Below the pieces are notes generated by a model. It had not been told where the DNA came from. It ran no database searches and saw nothing but the letters and a program-made list of their open reading frames with translations. A program made the translations under genes and the position numbers. 13,156 nt of DNA from an uncultured Anaerolineae bacterium (GTDB lineage: Bacteria > Chloroflexota > Anaerolineae > Anaerolineales > Villigracilaceae): positions 1 to 13,156 of the forward strand of contig CAINXK010000275.1 in the NCBI GenBank assembly GCA_903854805.1, read 5' to 3'. This document shows, piece by piece, positions 1-7,785 of this stretch (position 1 is the first letter of the stretch; every line of letters starts with the position of its first letter).

Positions 1-276
1 ATAGCGGTTGATGGTCTCGCCGCTAACCGTATTAGGCAAACCAGCCCGCAGGGCGACTGTGCGGGCCATGTTCAGGCCCTGTTCACCTTCCGGGAAAGCA
101 CAGCCCAGGATGACGTCTTCGACATCTGCGGGCGCGAGACCCTGTGTGCGTTTGAGCAGCTCTACAATCACCGCAGCCGCCAGCTCATCCGGACGGACAG
201 TGGCAAAACCACCGCGCTTCGATTTTCCAACAGCCGTACGAGCGGCTGAAACAATCACAGCATCACGAATATTCAT
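1..276 (-). CDS. fadA: Acetyl-CoA acyltransferase (thiolase), N-terminal part
   Basis: This is the first 92 codons of a thiolase; the rest lies beyond the window. Thiolases cleave 3-ketoacyl-CoA with free CoA, the last step of beta-oxidation. The protein opens with [18 protein letters not shown], the typical thiolase first strand, followed by a [13 protein letters not shown] stretch, [16 protein letters not shown] and the end of the first domain at SGETINRY. The next residues, off the window, should be the catalytic CSSG cysteine motif. The start at 276 is preceded by AAGGAGA about six bases upstream. It follows the FadN-like gene by 35 bases on the same strand, so the two are probably co-transcribed, as in the Bacillus fadN-fadA-fadE operon. 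The family is clear; the exact symbol and chain-length preference are inferred from context. Confidence 0.93.
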   Translation of the reverse strand, partial: MNIRDAVIVSAARTAVGKSKRGGFATVRPDELAAAVIVELLKRTQGLAPADVEDVILGCAFPEGEQGLNMARTVALRAGLPNTVSGETINRY

Positions 277-311
277 TAGATTCTCCTTGTGTTGGGCAGG
301 CTCAGGCAAGC

Positions 312-2693
312 CTAATTCCGTAAGGGCTTCCCGGTCTGGAGCAAGTTCCACATGCGCTGCTGAGTCTTTTCGTTGCCGCACAGACTCAGGAAGGCTTCGC
401 GTTCCAGATCCAGAATGTACTGCTCGGAGACCCAGGCTGGCCGGCTGAGGTCGCCGCCAGTCATGACGGCGGCAAGTTTTCCGGCAATGACCTTCTCGTA
501 TTCGGTGATGTATTTGCCTTCTGCCATCATGTGAATGCCGACACGCAGAGCAGCCAGCGCATCACGCCCGGCCGCGTAGATCAGCTCAGGTGCGGGTGGA
601 GCATAGCCGGCAGCCGCAAGATGCAGCACTTCGCGCTTGGCTTCTGCCAGCAGGTGCTCACGCCGCATGACGATGCGATCGGAAGGACTCAGAAAGCCCG
701 CCTGGCGAGCTTCACCGGCACTGGTGGCCACCCTGGCAAGCCCGATCTGCTCGAAGACGCGCTGAAGGTAAGGCAGGGCATCGGCATTTTGGGTACGCAT
801 GGGCGGGTTAACGATCCGGCGCAGAAGTTCCTTGGTGCCCGCGCCAGCCGGGATGACACCTGCGCCCATCTCCACCAGCCCAATGTAGAGTTCACCGTGA
901 GCCACCACGCGCGCGGCGTGCATGGTCACCTCAGCGCCGCCACCCAGGGCCAGCCCGGCAGGTGCCACCACTACAGGTTTGGGAGAGTAACGCATGCGCA
1001 TGTTCAGGCCCTGCAGTTTGCGGATGGCTTCATCCAAAGAATCCCACATGCCTTGCTGGGCTCCGACCACCACCATGAACAGGTTGGCGCCGGCGCTAAA
1101 ATTTTCAGCTTCGTTGCCGATCACCAGTCCATCAAAGTCCTTTTCCAGCCGCTCGAGTGCCTCGATGCTGATATTGAAAATATCGTCATCCAGCGCGTTC
1201 ATCTTGGTGTGAAATTCGACACCCGCGACACCATCGCCCATATCATAGAGCGTAGCGCCGGCGTTCTGGCTGATGATCTTCTGGTCTTTGAGCAGCAGCA
1301 CACCGCGCGGGCGTGGAATGGGCACATATTTGCGTTGGGAGACATCGTAGACGCCAATTTTTTGATCGCCACTGAGCTGGTAAAAGCTTTCGACCCCGGC
1401 GGCGAGCATCTCGTCCACCCACCCGGCGGGGGCAAAGCCCTCGGCTTTCATCAGATCGACCATCGGGCGCACGCCCATTAGATCCCAGATTTCAAACGGT
1501 CCGGCATCGTGACCAAACCCCCAGCGAACGGCATCGTCAACTGGTTTGCCGGTATCGGCAACTTCCGGGATGATGGCGGATGCGTATTGGAAAGCCTGCA
1601 GCGTGAGAGCTTTGACCAACTGGGCGCCGCGATCGGTTTCCTGGATCAGGGCCTTCAGGCGGTCACCGAGCGCCTCGATCTCGCGCAGCTTGCCAATCAA
1701 TTCAAAACGGACTTTTTTGGGCGCTGCGTGTTCAAGCGTGGTCAGGTCCAATGACCAGAACTCCTTGCCACTCTCTGTTTTAACTTCCTTGTAGAAACCT
1801 GCCTTGGTCTTGTTTCCGAGCCAGCCCTTCTGGAGCATGTTTTTGATCAGAGCGTTGACATTTTCATCCTGCAGGTAGGGCATGACGTAACTATCGTGTG
1901 GAATGCCCAGCGCCAGATTGCGGCCGACATGTTCCCAGATATCGATGCCGACCAGGTCGATCAGGCGGAAGGTGGCTGTCTTGGGACGCCCCATGGTCGG
2001 GCCAGTCACGGCATCGACTTCATCGACCGAGTATCCATTTTTAAGAATATAGTGCAGCGCAAAAGCGCCTGTCCCAAAGGCAATCCGATTACCGATAAAA
2101 TTGGGGGTATCTTTGCACTGTACAATACCTTTGCCCAGGCGATATTCGCCAAAGTGCGAGATAAAATCGACCACATCCGGGCTGGTATCAGCGGTACGGA
2201 TGATCTCAAGCAGTTTGAGGTAGCGCGGCGGGTTGAAAAAGTGGGTGCCGAGAAAATGCAGTTTGAAATCAGGCGAGCGACCGGCAGCAATATCCTTAAG
2301 CGGGATGCCAGAGGTGTTGCTGGAAATGATCGAGCCGGGTTTGCGGATGGCGTCAATGCGCGCCATCAGATCCTGCTTGATTTTCAGGTTTTCAACGATG
2401 ACTTCGATGACCCAGTCGGCCGCCGCGATGACCTCAAAATTGTCTTCCAGGTTGCCGGTTTTGACCAGCGGGTATTGATCGGATGAGAAAAAAGACGCCG
2501 GACGGGACTTTTTGGCGCGCTCCAGGCCTTCGGTGACAATTTTATTGCGCGCATCCGGATTGTCCGCCGGGGCATCTTTTGGGACAATATCCAGCAGAGT
2601 GACAGGCACCCCTGCGTTCGCCAGGTGAGCCGCAATCGCCGCGCCCATGGTTCCAGCACCGATAACAACAGCAGAATGAACTTGATATTTCAT
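312..2693 (-). CDS. fadN: Bifunctional 3-hydroxyacyl-CoA dehydrogenase / enoyl-CoA hydratase, FadN type (793 aa)
   Basis: The protein carries out hydration of enoyl-CoA and NAD-dependent oxidation of L-3-hydroxyacyl-CoA in beta-oxidation. The N-terminal Rossmann fold has GAGTMG at residues 12-17, then SSNTSG (124-129) and the catalytic-histidine motif HFFNP (151-155), with FIGNRI in the second dehydrogenase domain. The C-terminal third is crotonase-like: FSAGANL (532-538) forms the oxyanion-hole loop, and GGGAE (E588) and GLVE (E608) match the two catalytic glutamates of active hydratases. Dehydrogenase-first order and ~790 aa match Bacillus FadN, not E. coli FadB. The start chosen is 2693, with AAGGAGG six bases upstream. 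An in-frame ATG at 2759 has no such site, lies upstream of a possible promoter, and adds 22 residues before the Rossmann fold. It lies 35 bases ahead of the thiolase gene. Confidence 0.95.
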   Translation of the reverse strand: MKYQVHSAVVIGAGTMGAAIAAHLANAGVPVTLLDIVPKDAPADNPDARNKIVTEGLERAKKSRPASFFSSDQYPLVKTGNLEDNFEVIAAADWVIEVIVENLKIKQDLMARIDAIRKPGSIISSNTSGIPLKDIAAGRSPDFKLHFLGTHFFNPPRYLKLLEIIRTADTSPDVVDFISHFGEYRLGKGIVQCKDTPNFIGNRIAFGTGAFALHYILKNGYSVDEVDAVTGPTMGRPKTATFRLIDLVGIDIWEHVGRNLALGIPHDSYVMPYLQDENVNALIKNMLQKGWLGNKTKAGFYKEVKTESGKEFWSLDLTTLEHAAPKKVRFELIGKLREIEALGDRLKALIQETDRGAQLVKALTLQAFQYASAIIPEVADTGKPVDDAVRWGFGHDAGPFEIWDLMGVRPMVDLMKAEGFAPAGWVDEMLAAGVESFYQLSGDQKIGVYDVSQRKYVPIPRPRGVLLLKDQKIISQNAGATLYDMGDGVAGVEFHTKMNALDDDIFNISIEALERLEKDFDGLVIGNEAENFSAGANLFMVVVGAQQGMWDSLDEAIRKLQGLNMRMRYSPKPVVVAPAGLALGGGAEVTMHAARVVAHGELYIGLVEMGAGVIPAGAGTKELLRRIVNPPMRTQNADALPYLQRVFEQIGLARVATSAGEARQAGFLSPSDRIVMRREHLLAEAKREVLHLAAAGYAPPAPELIYAAGRDALAALRVGIHMMAEGKYITEYEKVIAGKLAAVMTGGDLSRPAWVSEQYILDLEREAFLSLCGNEKTQQRMWNLLQTGKPLRN

Positions 2694-2722
2694 GTTTCCT
2701 CCTTGGGTGAGGTACTGCTCTT

Positions 2723-2752
2723 TGTATATTTTGCCAATCAATTGCCAATCAA
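2723..2752 (-). promoter_or_regulatory. Possible sigma-70-like promoter of the fadN-fadA operon
   Basis: On the minus strand a TTGATT (2747-2752) lies 18 bases before TATACA (2723-2728). Each matches four of six consensus bases. Transcription from here would give a short leader containing the strong ribosome site of the 2693 start. The fit is moderate and other assignments are possible. Confidence 0.35.
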
Positions 2753-2754
2753 TT
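2733..2754. repeat. Tandem 11-bp repeat, two perfect copies
   Basis: GCCAATCAATT occurs at 2733-2743 and again at 2744-2754, followed by a diverged third start (GCCACCGATT). It sits in the intergenic region upstream of fadN and overlaps the proposed -35 box and spacer. It could be a regulator site or simple slippage; the sequence alone does not decide. Confidence 0.7.
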
Positions 2755-2770
2755 GCCACCGATTGCAGAA

Positions 2771-2784
2771 GGCATGACCATGCC
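2771..2784 (-). terminator. Small hairpin after the AspT-family gene, weak terminator candidate
   Basis: GGCAT (2771-2775) and ATGCC (2780-2784) form a 5-bp stem with a 4-base loop, eight bases past the transporter stop. On the minus strand only TTCT follows, so this is a poor intrinsic terminator. It is listed because it is the only candidate at this gene end. Confidence 0.25.
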
Positions 2785-2791
2785 CGGCGGC

Positions 2792-4414
2792 TTAAAAAAT
2801 CTTACTCAACACTTCCACCAGGATCTGCGCCAGCAATATTTTAAAGATCAAAGCCGCCGGATAGACACTGGCATAAGAAACTGTCGGCAGGTCGGTCTCG
2901 GCCTGGGACTGGGCAGCGCCCAAGCCGGGAGGGTTGGTCATGCAGGCGCACAACGCGCCCAGGGTAGAAAGAGTGGTCAACCGATAGATCGGGATCATCA
3001 AGACTAAGCCGCTGATGACCGTCACCAGCGAGATCAAGACACCCGCCGCCACCAGGCTCCAACCACGCTGCTGCACGACCTGCATCAGCTGGGCCCCGGC
3101 ATTTGTGCCAGCACCCGCCAGGAACAGCATCAACCCGAGTTCGCGGGTGATGTTGCGCGCGGCTGGCGGCACCCACAAGCGAAAGTTACCAACCCGACCA
3201 AAATGACCGATCACCAGCCCAACCAGAAACACGCCTCCCGCGTTTCCAAGTCGTAAATCCAACCCGCTGGAAATAGGAATGGAGATATTTCCCAGGATTA
3301 CACCCAGAACCAGCCCTACCAGGAAGGTGACCATCTGGGTCTCATCGGTGCGAGCGGGTTTTCCGGCCACGATGCGCACAAATTCATCGACCGCGGCAGA
3401 TTCGCCCACCAGGCGGATGCTATCGCCAATTTCCAGGGTGGCTGTGCCGGTGGGGGTAATCTCCAGTCCCTGGCGGCGAATGCGCGTGATCACCACGGTG
3501 TAGCGTTCCCAAATTTTAAGGTTCATCAACTTTTTACTGGTCAGTGACGGCTCGCTGACGTAGACATCGACACTCTTGACGTCGGTATTGACATCCATCC
3601 TGGCGTCGGTCGGTTCGCCCAACAAAACCGACATTTTGGCCACTTCAGCTTCCTGCCCGACGACCATGACAATATCCCAAAGCTGCAGGCGGGTGCCAGG
3701 GGTGGCGGCAAAGACCTGATCACCGCGCCGAACCCGGGAGAGATTGACGGTGCTCAAGCGGTGCAGGTCAATCTCGCGCACCAGGCGGCCATCAATATTA
3801 GCATTGGTGACGCGGTACTGGCGGGCTACGATGCCCGGCGTTTCAAGGGCCTGGGCCTCGCGCCAACGCGCTTCTTCGGCAGCCAGGTCGCGCCGCAGCA
3901 GCCTGGGCAAGAGTTGGATGACCAGCACGACACCCACCATGCTGAAAGGATAGGCAATTCCATAACCAACCGATACCGCGGCACTGCTGCCCAGACCCAG
4001 CCGGTTGACACTGTCGATCACCGCTGCCAGGGCAGGGGTGCAGGTCAGCGCACCCGTAAAGAGACCGGTCGCCAGGTCAAAAGGCAGCTTCCAGATCCAT
4101 GCGACCAGGACGGTCATGACTCCGCCGGCCAGCACAGTTACAAACGCAATGATAATGAACCGGATGCCCTGACTGCGGAATGTGCGGAAAAAGCGCATCC
4201 CGGCCTGCAGGCCAACCGCGTAGACAAACAGTAACAGCCCAAGATCCATGATGACCTTTGGGACGCTAAACCCAAAATGGCCAAAGATAAGCGCAACAAA
4301 TAATACGCCGGCTGTGCCCAGTGAAATACGCTTCACCGAAAGTGTACCCAGCCAGGAGCCCAGGGCCAGGATCAAAAACAATATTAACATTTGCTCTGCA
4401 AATAATGCGGACAT
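2792..4414 (-). CDS. AspT/YidE/YbjL-family membrane transporter with paired RCK_C domains (540 aa)
   Basis: This is a predicted inner-membrane transporter of the aspartate:alanine exchanger family. The layout is the family's usual one: about five hydrophobic segments in residues 1-170, a cytosolic middle (about 195-350) with two RCK_C/TrkA_C-like domains (each ending in a D-x-(I/L)-x-(L/M)-V-G type strand, WDIVMVVG and GDSIRLVG), then a second membrane half (about 360-540). Repeat signatures GALTCTPALAA (121-131) and, in the second half, TNPPGLGAA mark the two inverted-repeat halves, and GYGIAYPFSMVG (150-161) fits the family. The length agrees with E. coli YidE and YbjL (about 550-560). The start at 4414 has GAGGTG five bases upstream. 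The substrate is unknown: most relatives are uncharacterised and only AspT is well studied. Lying between the beta-oxidation genes, it may move an organic acid, but that is a guess. Confidence 0.9.
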   Translation of the reverse strand: MSALFAEQMLILFLILALGSWLGTLSVKRISLGTAGVLFVALIFGHFGFSVPKVIMDLGLLLFVYAVGLQAGMRFFRTFRSQGIRFIIIAFVTVLAGGVMTVLVAWIWKLPFDLATGLFTGALTCTPALAAVIDSVNRLGLGSSAAVSVGYGIAYPFSMVGVVLVIQLLPRLLRRDLAAEEARWREAQALETPGIVARQYRVTNANIDGRLVREIDLHRLSTVNLSRVRRGDQVFAATPGTRLQLWDIVMVVGQEAEVAKMSVLLGEPTDARMDVNTDVKSVDVYVSEPSLTSKKLMNLKIWERYTVVITRIRRQGLEITPTGTATLEIGDSIRLVGESAAVDEFVRIVAGKPARTDETQMVTFLVGLVLGVILGNISIPISSGLDLRLGNAGGVFLVGLVIGHFGRVGNFRLWVPPAARNITRELGLMLFLAGAGTNAGAQLMQVVQQRGWSLVAAGVLISLVTVISGLVLMIPIYRLTTLSTLGALCACMTNPPGLGAAQSQAETDLPTVSYASVYPAALIFKILLAQILVEVLSKIF

Positions 4415-4448
4415 TTTTCACCTCTGCCAGGAGGGTAACACAAGCCAG

Positions 4449-4481
4449 CAGGATTTATTAGTGCATTTAAGCACAATCCTG
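4449..4481. promoter_or_regulatory. Nested inverted repeat upstream of the transporter gene
   Basis: CAGGATT (4449-4455) pairs with AATCCTG (4475-4481), and inside it GTGC (4461-4464) pairs with GCAC (4471-4474). The result is an 11-bp stem with a five-base bulge and six-base loop. It lies 35-67 bases before the transporter start, within its likely leader or promoter. It could be an RNA element or protein site. There is no T-run, so it is not an obvious terminator. Confidence 0.4.
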
Positions 4482-4483
4482 GC

Positions 4484-4496
4484 AAGAGTCACTCTT
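4484..4496. promoter_or_regulatory. Perfect 13-bp palindrome, possible operator
   Basis: AAGAGT (4484-4489) and ACTCTT (4491-4496) are perfect inverted arms around a single central base, three bases beyond the nested hairpin and about 70 bases upstream of the transporter start. Size and place suit a regulator site; no binding protein can be named. Confidence 0.3.
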
Positions 4497-4534
4497 AATG
4501 ACTGCACCTGAACCCGCAAAATGTAATTCGCGCA

Positions 4535-4563
4535 GCGGGCCGAGGCAGGCAGCAACGGCCCGC
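4535..4563 (-). terminator. GC-rich hairpin after the acyl-CoA dehydrogenase operon
   Basis: GCGGGCCG (4535-4542) and CGGCCCGC (4556-4563) form a perfect 8-bp stem with a 13-base loop, 48 bases after the stop at 4611. On the minus strand the downstream sequence becomes AT-rich (ATTACATTTT) but has no clean T-run directly at the stem, so this is a weak or factor-assisted terminator at best. Confidence 0.35.
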
Positions 4564-4610
4564 CCAATCTCACAGAGATAATCCCGGAAAACATGGCCGA
4601 TCACTCCATG

Positions 4611-5882
4611 TTAGCGCAGTTCCGCACCTGAATAACCGAGCAGGTGACGGGCGACAACCAGCCGGTTGATCTGCCCGGTGCCTTCGTAAATATCGGTGAT
4701 CTTGGCATCCCGGAACCATTTTTCCAGCAGAAACTCGCGGCTGTACCCAAGCGGTCCCAAAATCTCGACGGCCTTCTGGGTGACACGGTTCACAATATCG
4801 CCAGATCTGACCTTGCTCATGGATGATTCAAGCGCATTGGGTTGCTTGTTATCGGCCATCCAGACGGCTTTCAGCACCATTAACCAGGCTGATTTGACCA
4901 TGATCTCCATGTCGATCACATCACGTTCTATGGAAGAGAGCTTCTGGCGCGGCAGACCGTAGCGAATACTGAGGCCCTGCTCTGCCAACATTTTCTTAAC
5001 CTCTTCGAGAGCAGCGCGGGCCACGCCCACACCAGTCGCGGCGACGAGAGGACGGGTGGCATCAAAGGTGGCCATGGCACCCTTAAAGCCGGTGGTGGTC
5101 TTCTCTACGGTTGGGCTGCCGAGGATATTCTCAAACGGAACGCGCACAGCATCCAGCGAAATGGAAGCCGTATCACTGACGCGAATACCCATTTTGTACT
5201 CAAGCTTGGTAACCTTCACCCCGGGGGTTCCGGCTTCGATCACAAACGAACGCATGCCTGAGCGCCCGGCAGCCGGGTCGATGGAAGCCCAAACCACCAG
5301 AAAACCCTTGCCAAATTCAGGATGTTCGTTGAAGGATTTTTCACCGGAGGTGACGAAAATTTTCTCGCCGGTGATGACCCATTCATTGCTATTTTGATCC
5401 AAAACAGCCCGGGTGCGGATGGCGGAAGTATCCGACCCGGCTTGCGCCTCGGTCATGCACATGGCCGCAAAGGTGGGTTTATCGCCAGAGAAGCGCGACA
5501 GGAACCTTTCGCGCTGTTCCGGAGAACCGGCCGCCTGGACTGCCGCCGCCCCCAAACCGCCGCCGGGGGTGATCAGGTACATGCCCACATCGCCCCAGGA
5601 GAGCATTTCCAACTGGTTGGCTAATACCTGGTAGGCGATCGAGGGCCGCCTGGGTTTATTGGGATCTTCATTCTTTTTCTCGTCAGCCGGGGCAAGCGAA
5701 CCGGCCGAACCGGCGCCCATGGCCTGCATGGCTGTATGCATGAACTCAACATAGCCATAAGGAATGGCGTGCTCATTCTCGTCCATCTCACGCGAGACAG
5801 GCCGCATCATATTATCGGCCACAGTTTGCAGCAAAAAGCGTGCCTGTTCGACGGGTTTTGGGATCTCAAATTCGATGGTCAT
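4611..5882 (-). CDS. Acyl-CoA dehydrogenase, catalytic-type subunit (423 aa)
   Basis: Members of this family are FAD enzymes that introduce the 2,3 double bond into acyl-CoA, the first step of beta-oxidation. Visible signatures are TEAQAGSD (144-151), equivalent to the TEPGAGSD FAD/substrate motif, then WVITGEKIFVTSGEKS, and near the C-terminus IYEGTGQINR with E400 at the position of the usual catalytic base (the Glu of the YEGT motif). Length is slightly above the ~380 aa of common short-chain enzymes: an insert after residue 60 (PADEKKNEDPNKPRRPS) lengthens the N-terminal domain. The start at 5882 has AGGAG about seven bases upstream. It lies nine bases after a second dehydrogenase-like gene that lacks this glutamate, which suggests that the two form one heteromeric enzyme. 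Substrate chain length cannot be read from the sequence. Confidence 0.93.
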   Translation of the reverse strand: MTIEFEIPKPVEQARFLLQTVADNMMRPVSREMDENEHAIPYGYVEFMHTAMQAMGAGSAGSLAPADEKKNEDPNKPRRPSIAYQVLANQLEMLSWGDVGMYLITPGGGLGAAAVQAAGSPEQRERFLSRFSGDKPTFAAMCMTEAQAGSDTSAIRTRAVLDQNSNEWVITGEKIFVTSGEKSFNEHPEFGKGFLVVWASIDPAAGRSGMRSFVIEAGTPGVKVTKLEYKMGIRVSDTASISLDAVRVPFENILGSPTVEKTTTGFKGAMATFDATRPLVAATGVGVARAALEEVKKMLAEQGLSIRYGLPRQKLSSIERDVIDMEIMVKSAWLMVLKAVWMADNKQPNALESSMSKVRSGDIVNRVTQKAVEILGPLGYSREFLLEKWFRDAKITDIYEGTGQINRLVVARHLLGYSGAELR

Positions 5883-5891
5883 ATTCTGCTC

Positions 5892-6974
5892 CTATGCAAC
5901 CGCTAAACCAGTGAAAGTAGCGAAACCGCGCCCAACCCGCATCCACATTTCCACAGGATGATCGCGAATGTAACCGTGTCCACCCAGGATCTGGACAGCC
6001 CGATCGGTCACCAGCATGGCCATATCTGCCGCAGCAGTTGCCGCCAGGTAAGCTTCGCTACCGGCATCTGGCTTGCCAGTGTCCAGTTTCCAGGCTGCTT
6101 CCCAGGTCAGCAGGCGGGCGGCTTCAATTTCGATGCCCATCTCGGCCAGCATGAAGGCAATGACCTGTTTCTGGGCAATTTTGACCCCAAAAGCATCGCG
6201 GTCTTTGGCGTAATCGCGCGCATATTCAAACGCTGCGCGGGCCACGCCAACCGCCAGGGCAGCGTTGGTCACACGCATGGCGGCCAAGAGCGGGGCAAAA
6301 TCACCGGCTACAAAATTGGCTGCCGGAACCCGCACATGGTTGAGGCTCACTTGATACATTGGAAGCGCGTTCAGGCTCATCAACTTAATGCGCTCGGAGA
6401 TTTGCAGGCCTTCAGAATTTTTCGGGACAATGAAGCCTTTGGTCTCGCCATCCAGGTTCGCATACACCAGCACGGCTTCTGCCTCAGCCGCAAAAGGCAC
6501 ATAGGTTTTTAGACCGTCCAGAATGAAATCAGCGCCATCGGCTTTTGCAACGGTCTTAAGCGCGTTCGGGTCAAAGTCGAAAGATGGCTCGATCAGCGCG
6601 GCAGTATAAGGATGCCAATCTGCTGCGATAACCGGCGGAATAAAGGTTTCTTTCTGCAAGTCACTGCCCGCCAATAAAATCGGCAGGACGAATAAGCCGG
6701 GGGTCATGACTGCCAGCGCACCCGCCAGGTCACCCCAACCCAATTCTTCGGCCGCCAGCACACCCGTCACAAGCGAGCGTTCGCCAAAACCACCATACGT
6801 TTCGGGTGTTGAGGCTTGTAAAATGCCCAATTCCCAGCCCTTGTTGATCAGTTTTTGCGAAAGTTTCTTTTCTTCCTCGGCAGCGTGTGCCGCTGGGCGC
6901 AAGTCACTCCTGGAGTAGCGGGAGACAGCGTCAATCAACATTTTTTGTTCTTCGGTTGGCGAGAAACCATACAT
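5892..6974 (-). CDS. Acyl-CoA dehydrogenase-like protein lacking the catalytic Glu (360 aa)
   Basis: The fold is clearly that of an acyl-CoA dehydrogenase: an N-terminal helical domain (FSPTEEQKMLIDAVSRY), a middle beta domain (ADFILDGLKTYVPFA, VSLNHVRVPAANFVAG) and a C-terminal helical domain ending AVQILGGHGYIRDHPVEMW. Two hallmark segments are altered. The TEPGAGSD motif is replaced by IEPSFDFDPNA, and the region where YEGT should stand reads GRGFATFTGLAVA, so the catalytic glutamate is missing and the chain stops about 20 residues early. It sits between the TetR gene (22 bases upstream) and the full dehydrogenase (9 bases downstream). By analogy with the alpha2-beta2 FadE pairs of actinobacterial steroid degradation, it is probably the partner subunit of 4611-5882. 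The start at 6974 has AAGGAG about ten bases upstream. Confidence 0.88.
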   Translation of the reverse strand: MYGFSPTEEQKMLIDAVSRYSRSDLRPAAHAAEEEKKLSQKLINKGWELGILQASTPETYGGFGERSLVTGVLAAEELGWGDLAGALAVMTPGLFVLPILLAGSDLQKETFIPPVIAADWHPYTAALIEPSFDFDPNALKTVAKADGADFILDGLKTYVPFAAEAEAVLVYANLDGETKGFIVPKNSEGLQISERIKLMSLNALPMYQVSLNHVRVPAANFVAGDFAPLLAAMRVTNAALAVGVARAAFEYARDYAKDRDAFGVKIAQKQVIAFMLAEMGIEIEAARLLTWEAAWKLDTGKPDAGSEAYLAATAAADMAMLVTDRAVQILGGHGYIRDHPVEMWMRVGRGFATFTGLAVA

Positions 6975-6996
6975 AATCTGTCTGCTCCTTATGTAC

Positions 6997-7557
6997 TTAC
7001 TTTTTGAGACCGGTTAAGAATAAATCGGTGAAATGATCCGCGATTTGATCAATCGACAGCGCTCCGTCAGGCTTGTACCAGGTGATGGTCCAGTTCATGA
7101 CCCCCATCAAACCGCGGGTTGTCAATGGAATATTTTCGACGATAAAAACCCCTGTATCCGCCCCTTCTTGAATTAATTCACGCCACATCTGCTCGAAACG
7201 ATCGCGATGCGGAATGTGTTTTGAGTGGTATTCCGGGTCAAGCGAGCGATGTTCCATTAGAAGCACGGATACCAGGTCGCCCTGCTCGCTCAAGGTTTTG
7301 AGGTACAAGCGCACTGCTACGCGCAGTTTTTGATCTGCGGGCAGGTTCTGGGCCATCACCCCGGCCATTCCTTCAATGACCATGTCCAGGGCCCTGTCTA
7401 ATAATTCCAAGAGGATGTCTTGCTTACTCGAAAAGTGGTGGTAGAGGCTGGCTTTTTGGAGCTGGACCGCCTCGGCAATATCTGCCATGGAGGCCGCATG
7501 AAAGCCCTTCTGGCGGATAACCTGTGCTGCGGATTCAAGGATGGCTTCTCTGCTCAT
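6997..7557 (-). CDS. TetR-family regulator of the acyl-CoA dehydrogenase operon (186 aa)
   Basis: The N-terminal ~50 residues are a TetR DNA-binding domain: REAILESAAQVIRQKGFHAA, then the helix-turn-helix MADIAEAVQLQKASLYHHF, then SKQDILLELLD. The C-terminal half ends with MNWTITWYKPDGALSIDQIA, like TetR regulators of lipid and steroid breakdown (FadR, KstR2 groups) that bind acyl-CoA thioesters. It is first in a likely operon with the two dehydrogenases and has a perfect inverted repeat in its own promoter, so autorepression released by an acyl-CoA is the likely control. The start at 7557 has GGGAGA about eight bases upstream; that ribosome site touches the edge of the operator. Ligand identity is an inference from family and context. 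Confidence 0.93.
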   Translation of the reverse strand: MSREAILESAAQVIRQKGFHAASMADIAEAVQLQKASLYHHFSSKQDILLELLDRALDMVIEGMAGVMAQNLPADQKLRVAVRLYLKTLSEQGDLVSVLLMEHRSLDPEYHSKHIPHRDRFEQMWRELIQEGADTGVFIVENIPLTTRGLMGVMNWTITWYKPDGALSIDQIADHFTDLFLTGLKK

Positions 7558-7568
7558 TCAACAATCTC

Positions 7569-7588
7569 CCTACCGACCGTTCGGTAGG
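7569..7588. promoter_or_regulatory. TetR-type operator, perfect inverted repeat
   Basis: CCTACCGA (7569-7576), a four-base centre CCGT, and TCGGTAGG (7581-7588) form a perfect 8-bp inverted repeat. It closely resembles the ACCGACCG-N-TCGGT type sites bound by TetR regulators of fatty-acid and phenylacetate degradation. It begins three bases after the -10 box and so covers the transcription start, the ideal place for autorepression of the TetR operon. Confidence 0.85.
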
Positions 7589-7591
7589 ATA

Positions 7592-7620
7592 ATCATAGCA
7601 GAGAGCGCATCCAGAGTCAA
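7592..7620 (-). promoter_or_regulatory. Strong sigma-70-type promoter of the tetR-dehydrogenase operon
   Basis: On the minus strand TTGACT (7615-7620) lies exactly 17 bases before TATGAT (7592-7597). Each matches five of six consensus bases. The inverted-repeat operator follows directly, over the expected +1. This is the best promoter in the window. Confidence 0.85.
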
Positions 7621-7674
7621 GAGGGATTTTTGTAATCTATCAGGCGATCAAAAATAACAGCTGCGGAATTAACC

Positions 7675-7703
7675 TGTGGGGAGAAACTACGTTTCTCCCC
7701 ACA
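7675..7703. repeat. 13-bp perfect hairpin in the 3' flank of the NACHT target gene
   Basis: TGTGGGGAGAAAC (7675-7687) and GTTTCTCCCCACA (7691-7703) are perfect inverted arms around a three-base loop, 83 bases past the target-gene stop. A matching hairpin with different stem bases lies at 12213-12237 behind the other target gene, 81 bases past its stop. No T-run follows directly on the minus strand, though TTATTTTTG appears about 20 bases on. It may act as a terminator or as a DGR target-side structure. Confidence 0.8.
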
Positions 7704-7785
7704 CCCCTCTTCCTACAGAAAACCAGCACTGCAGAAAGCAGAATTCAGCAGACAGAACACAGAAATATCCCCTTCGGGGCTGATA
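7704..7785. repeat. Homologous 3' flank shared by both DGR target genes, copy 1
   Basis: From AGAAAACCAGCACTGCAGAA through ACAGAAATATCC this stretch aligns with 12238-12317 behind the other target, with scattered differences. Together with the VR and the two hairpins it makes a duplicated 3' cassette of about 230 bp. It is rich in CAGAA-like words but has no regular unit. Confidence 0.75.

Noticed and set aside
8..448. 146-aa plus-strand open frame opposite the thiolase and fadN end
   Set aside because: It is antisense to two strongly supported genes, has low-complexity Ser/Arg-rich sequence, and shows no family motif.
531..1481. 316-aa plus-strand open frame
   Set aside because: It lies wholly antisense to the dehydrogenase/hydratase gene, whose motifs are complete. 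It is a frame shadow caused by codon bias.
2694..2759. Upstream ATG at 2759 as start of the fadN gene
   Set aside because: It has no ribosome site, overlaps the tandem repeat and proposed promoter, and would add residues before a Rossmann fold that normally starts near the N-terminus.
3604..3621. GTCGGTCGGTT inside the transporter gene as a second TetR operator
   Set aside because: It has no matching inverted arm and lies within coding sequence, far from a start.
7704..7785. CAGAA-rich repeats behind the targets as a CRISPR or satellite
   Set aside because: There is no constant repeat length or spacer pattern; the resemblance between the two sites is that of a duplicated flank.
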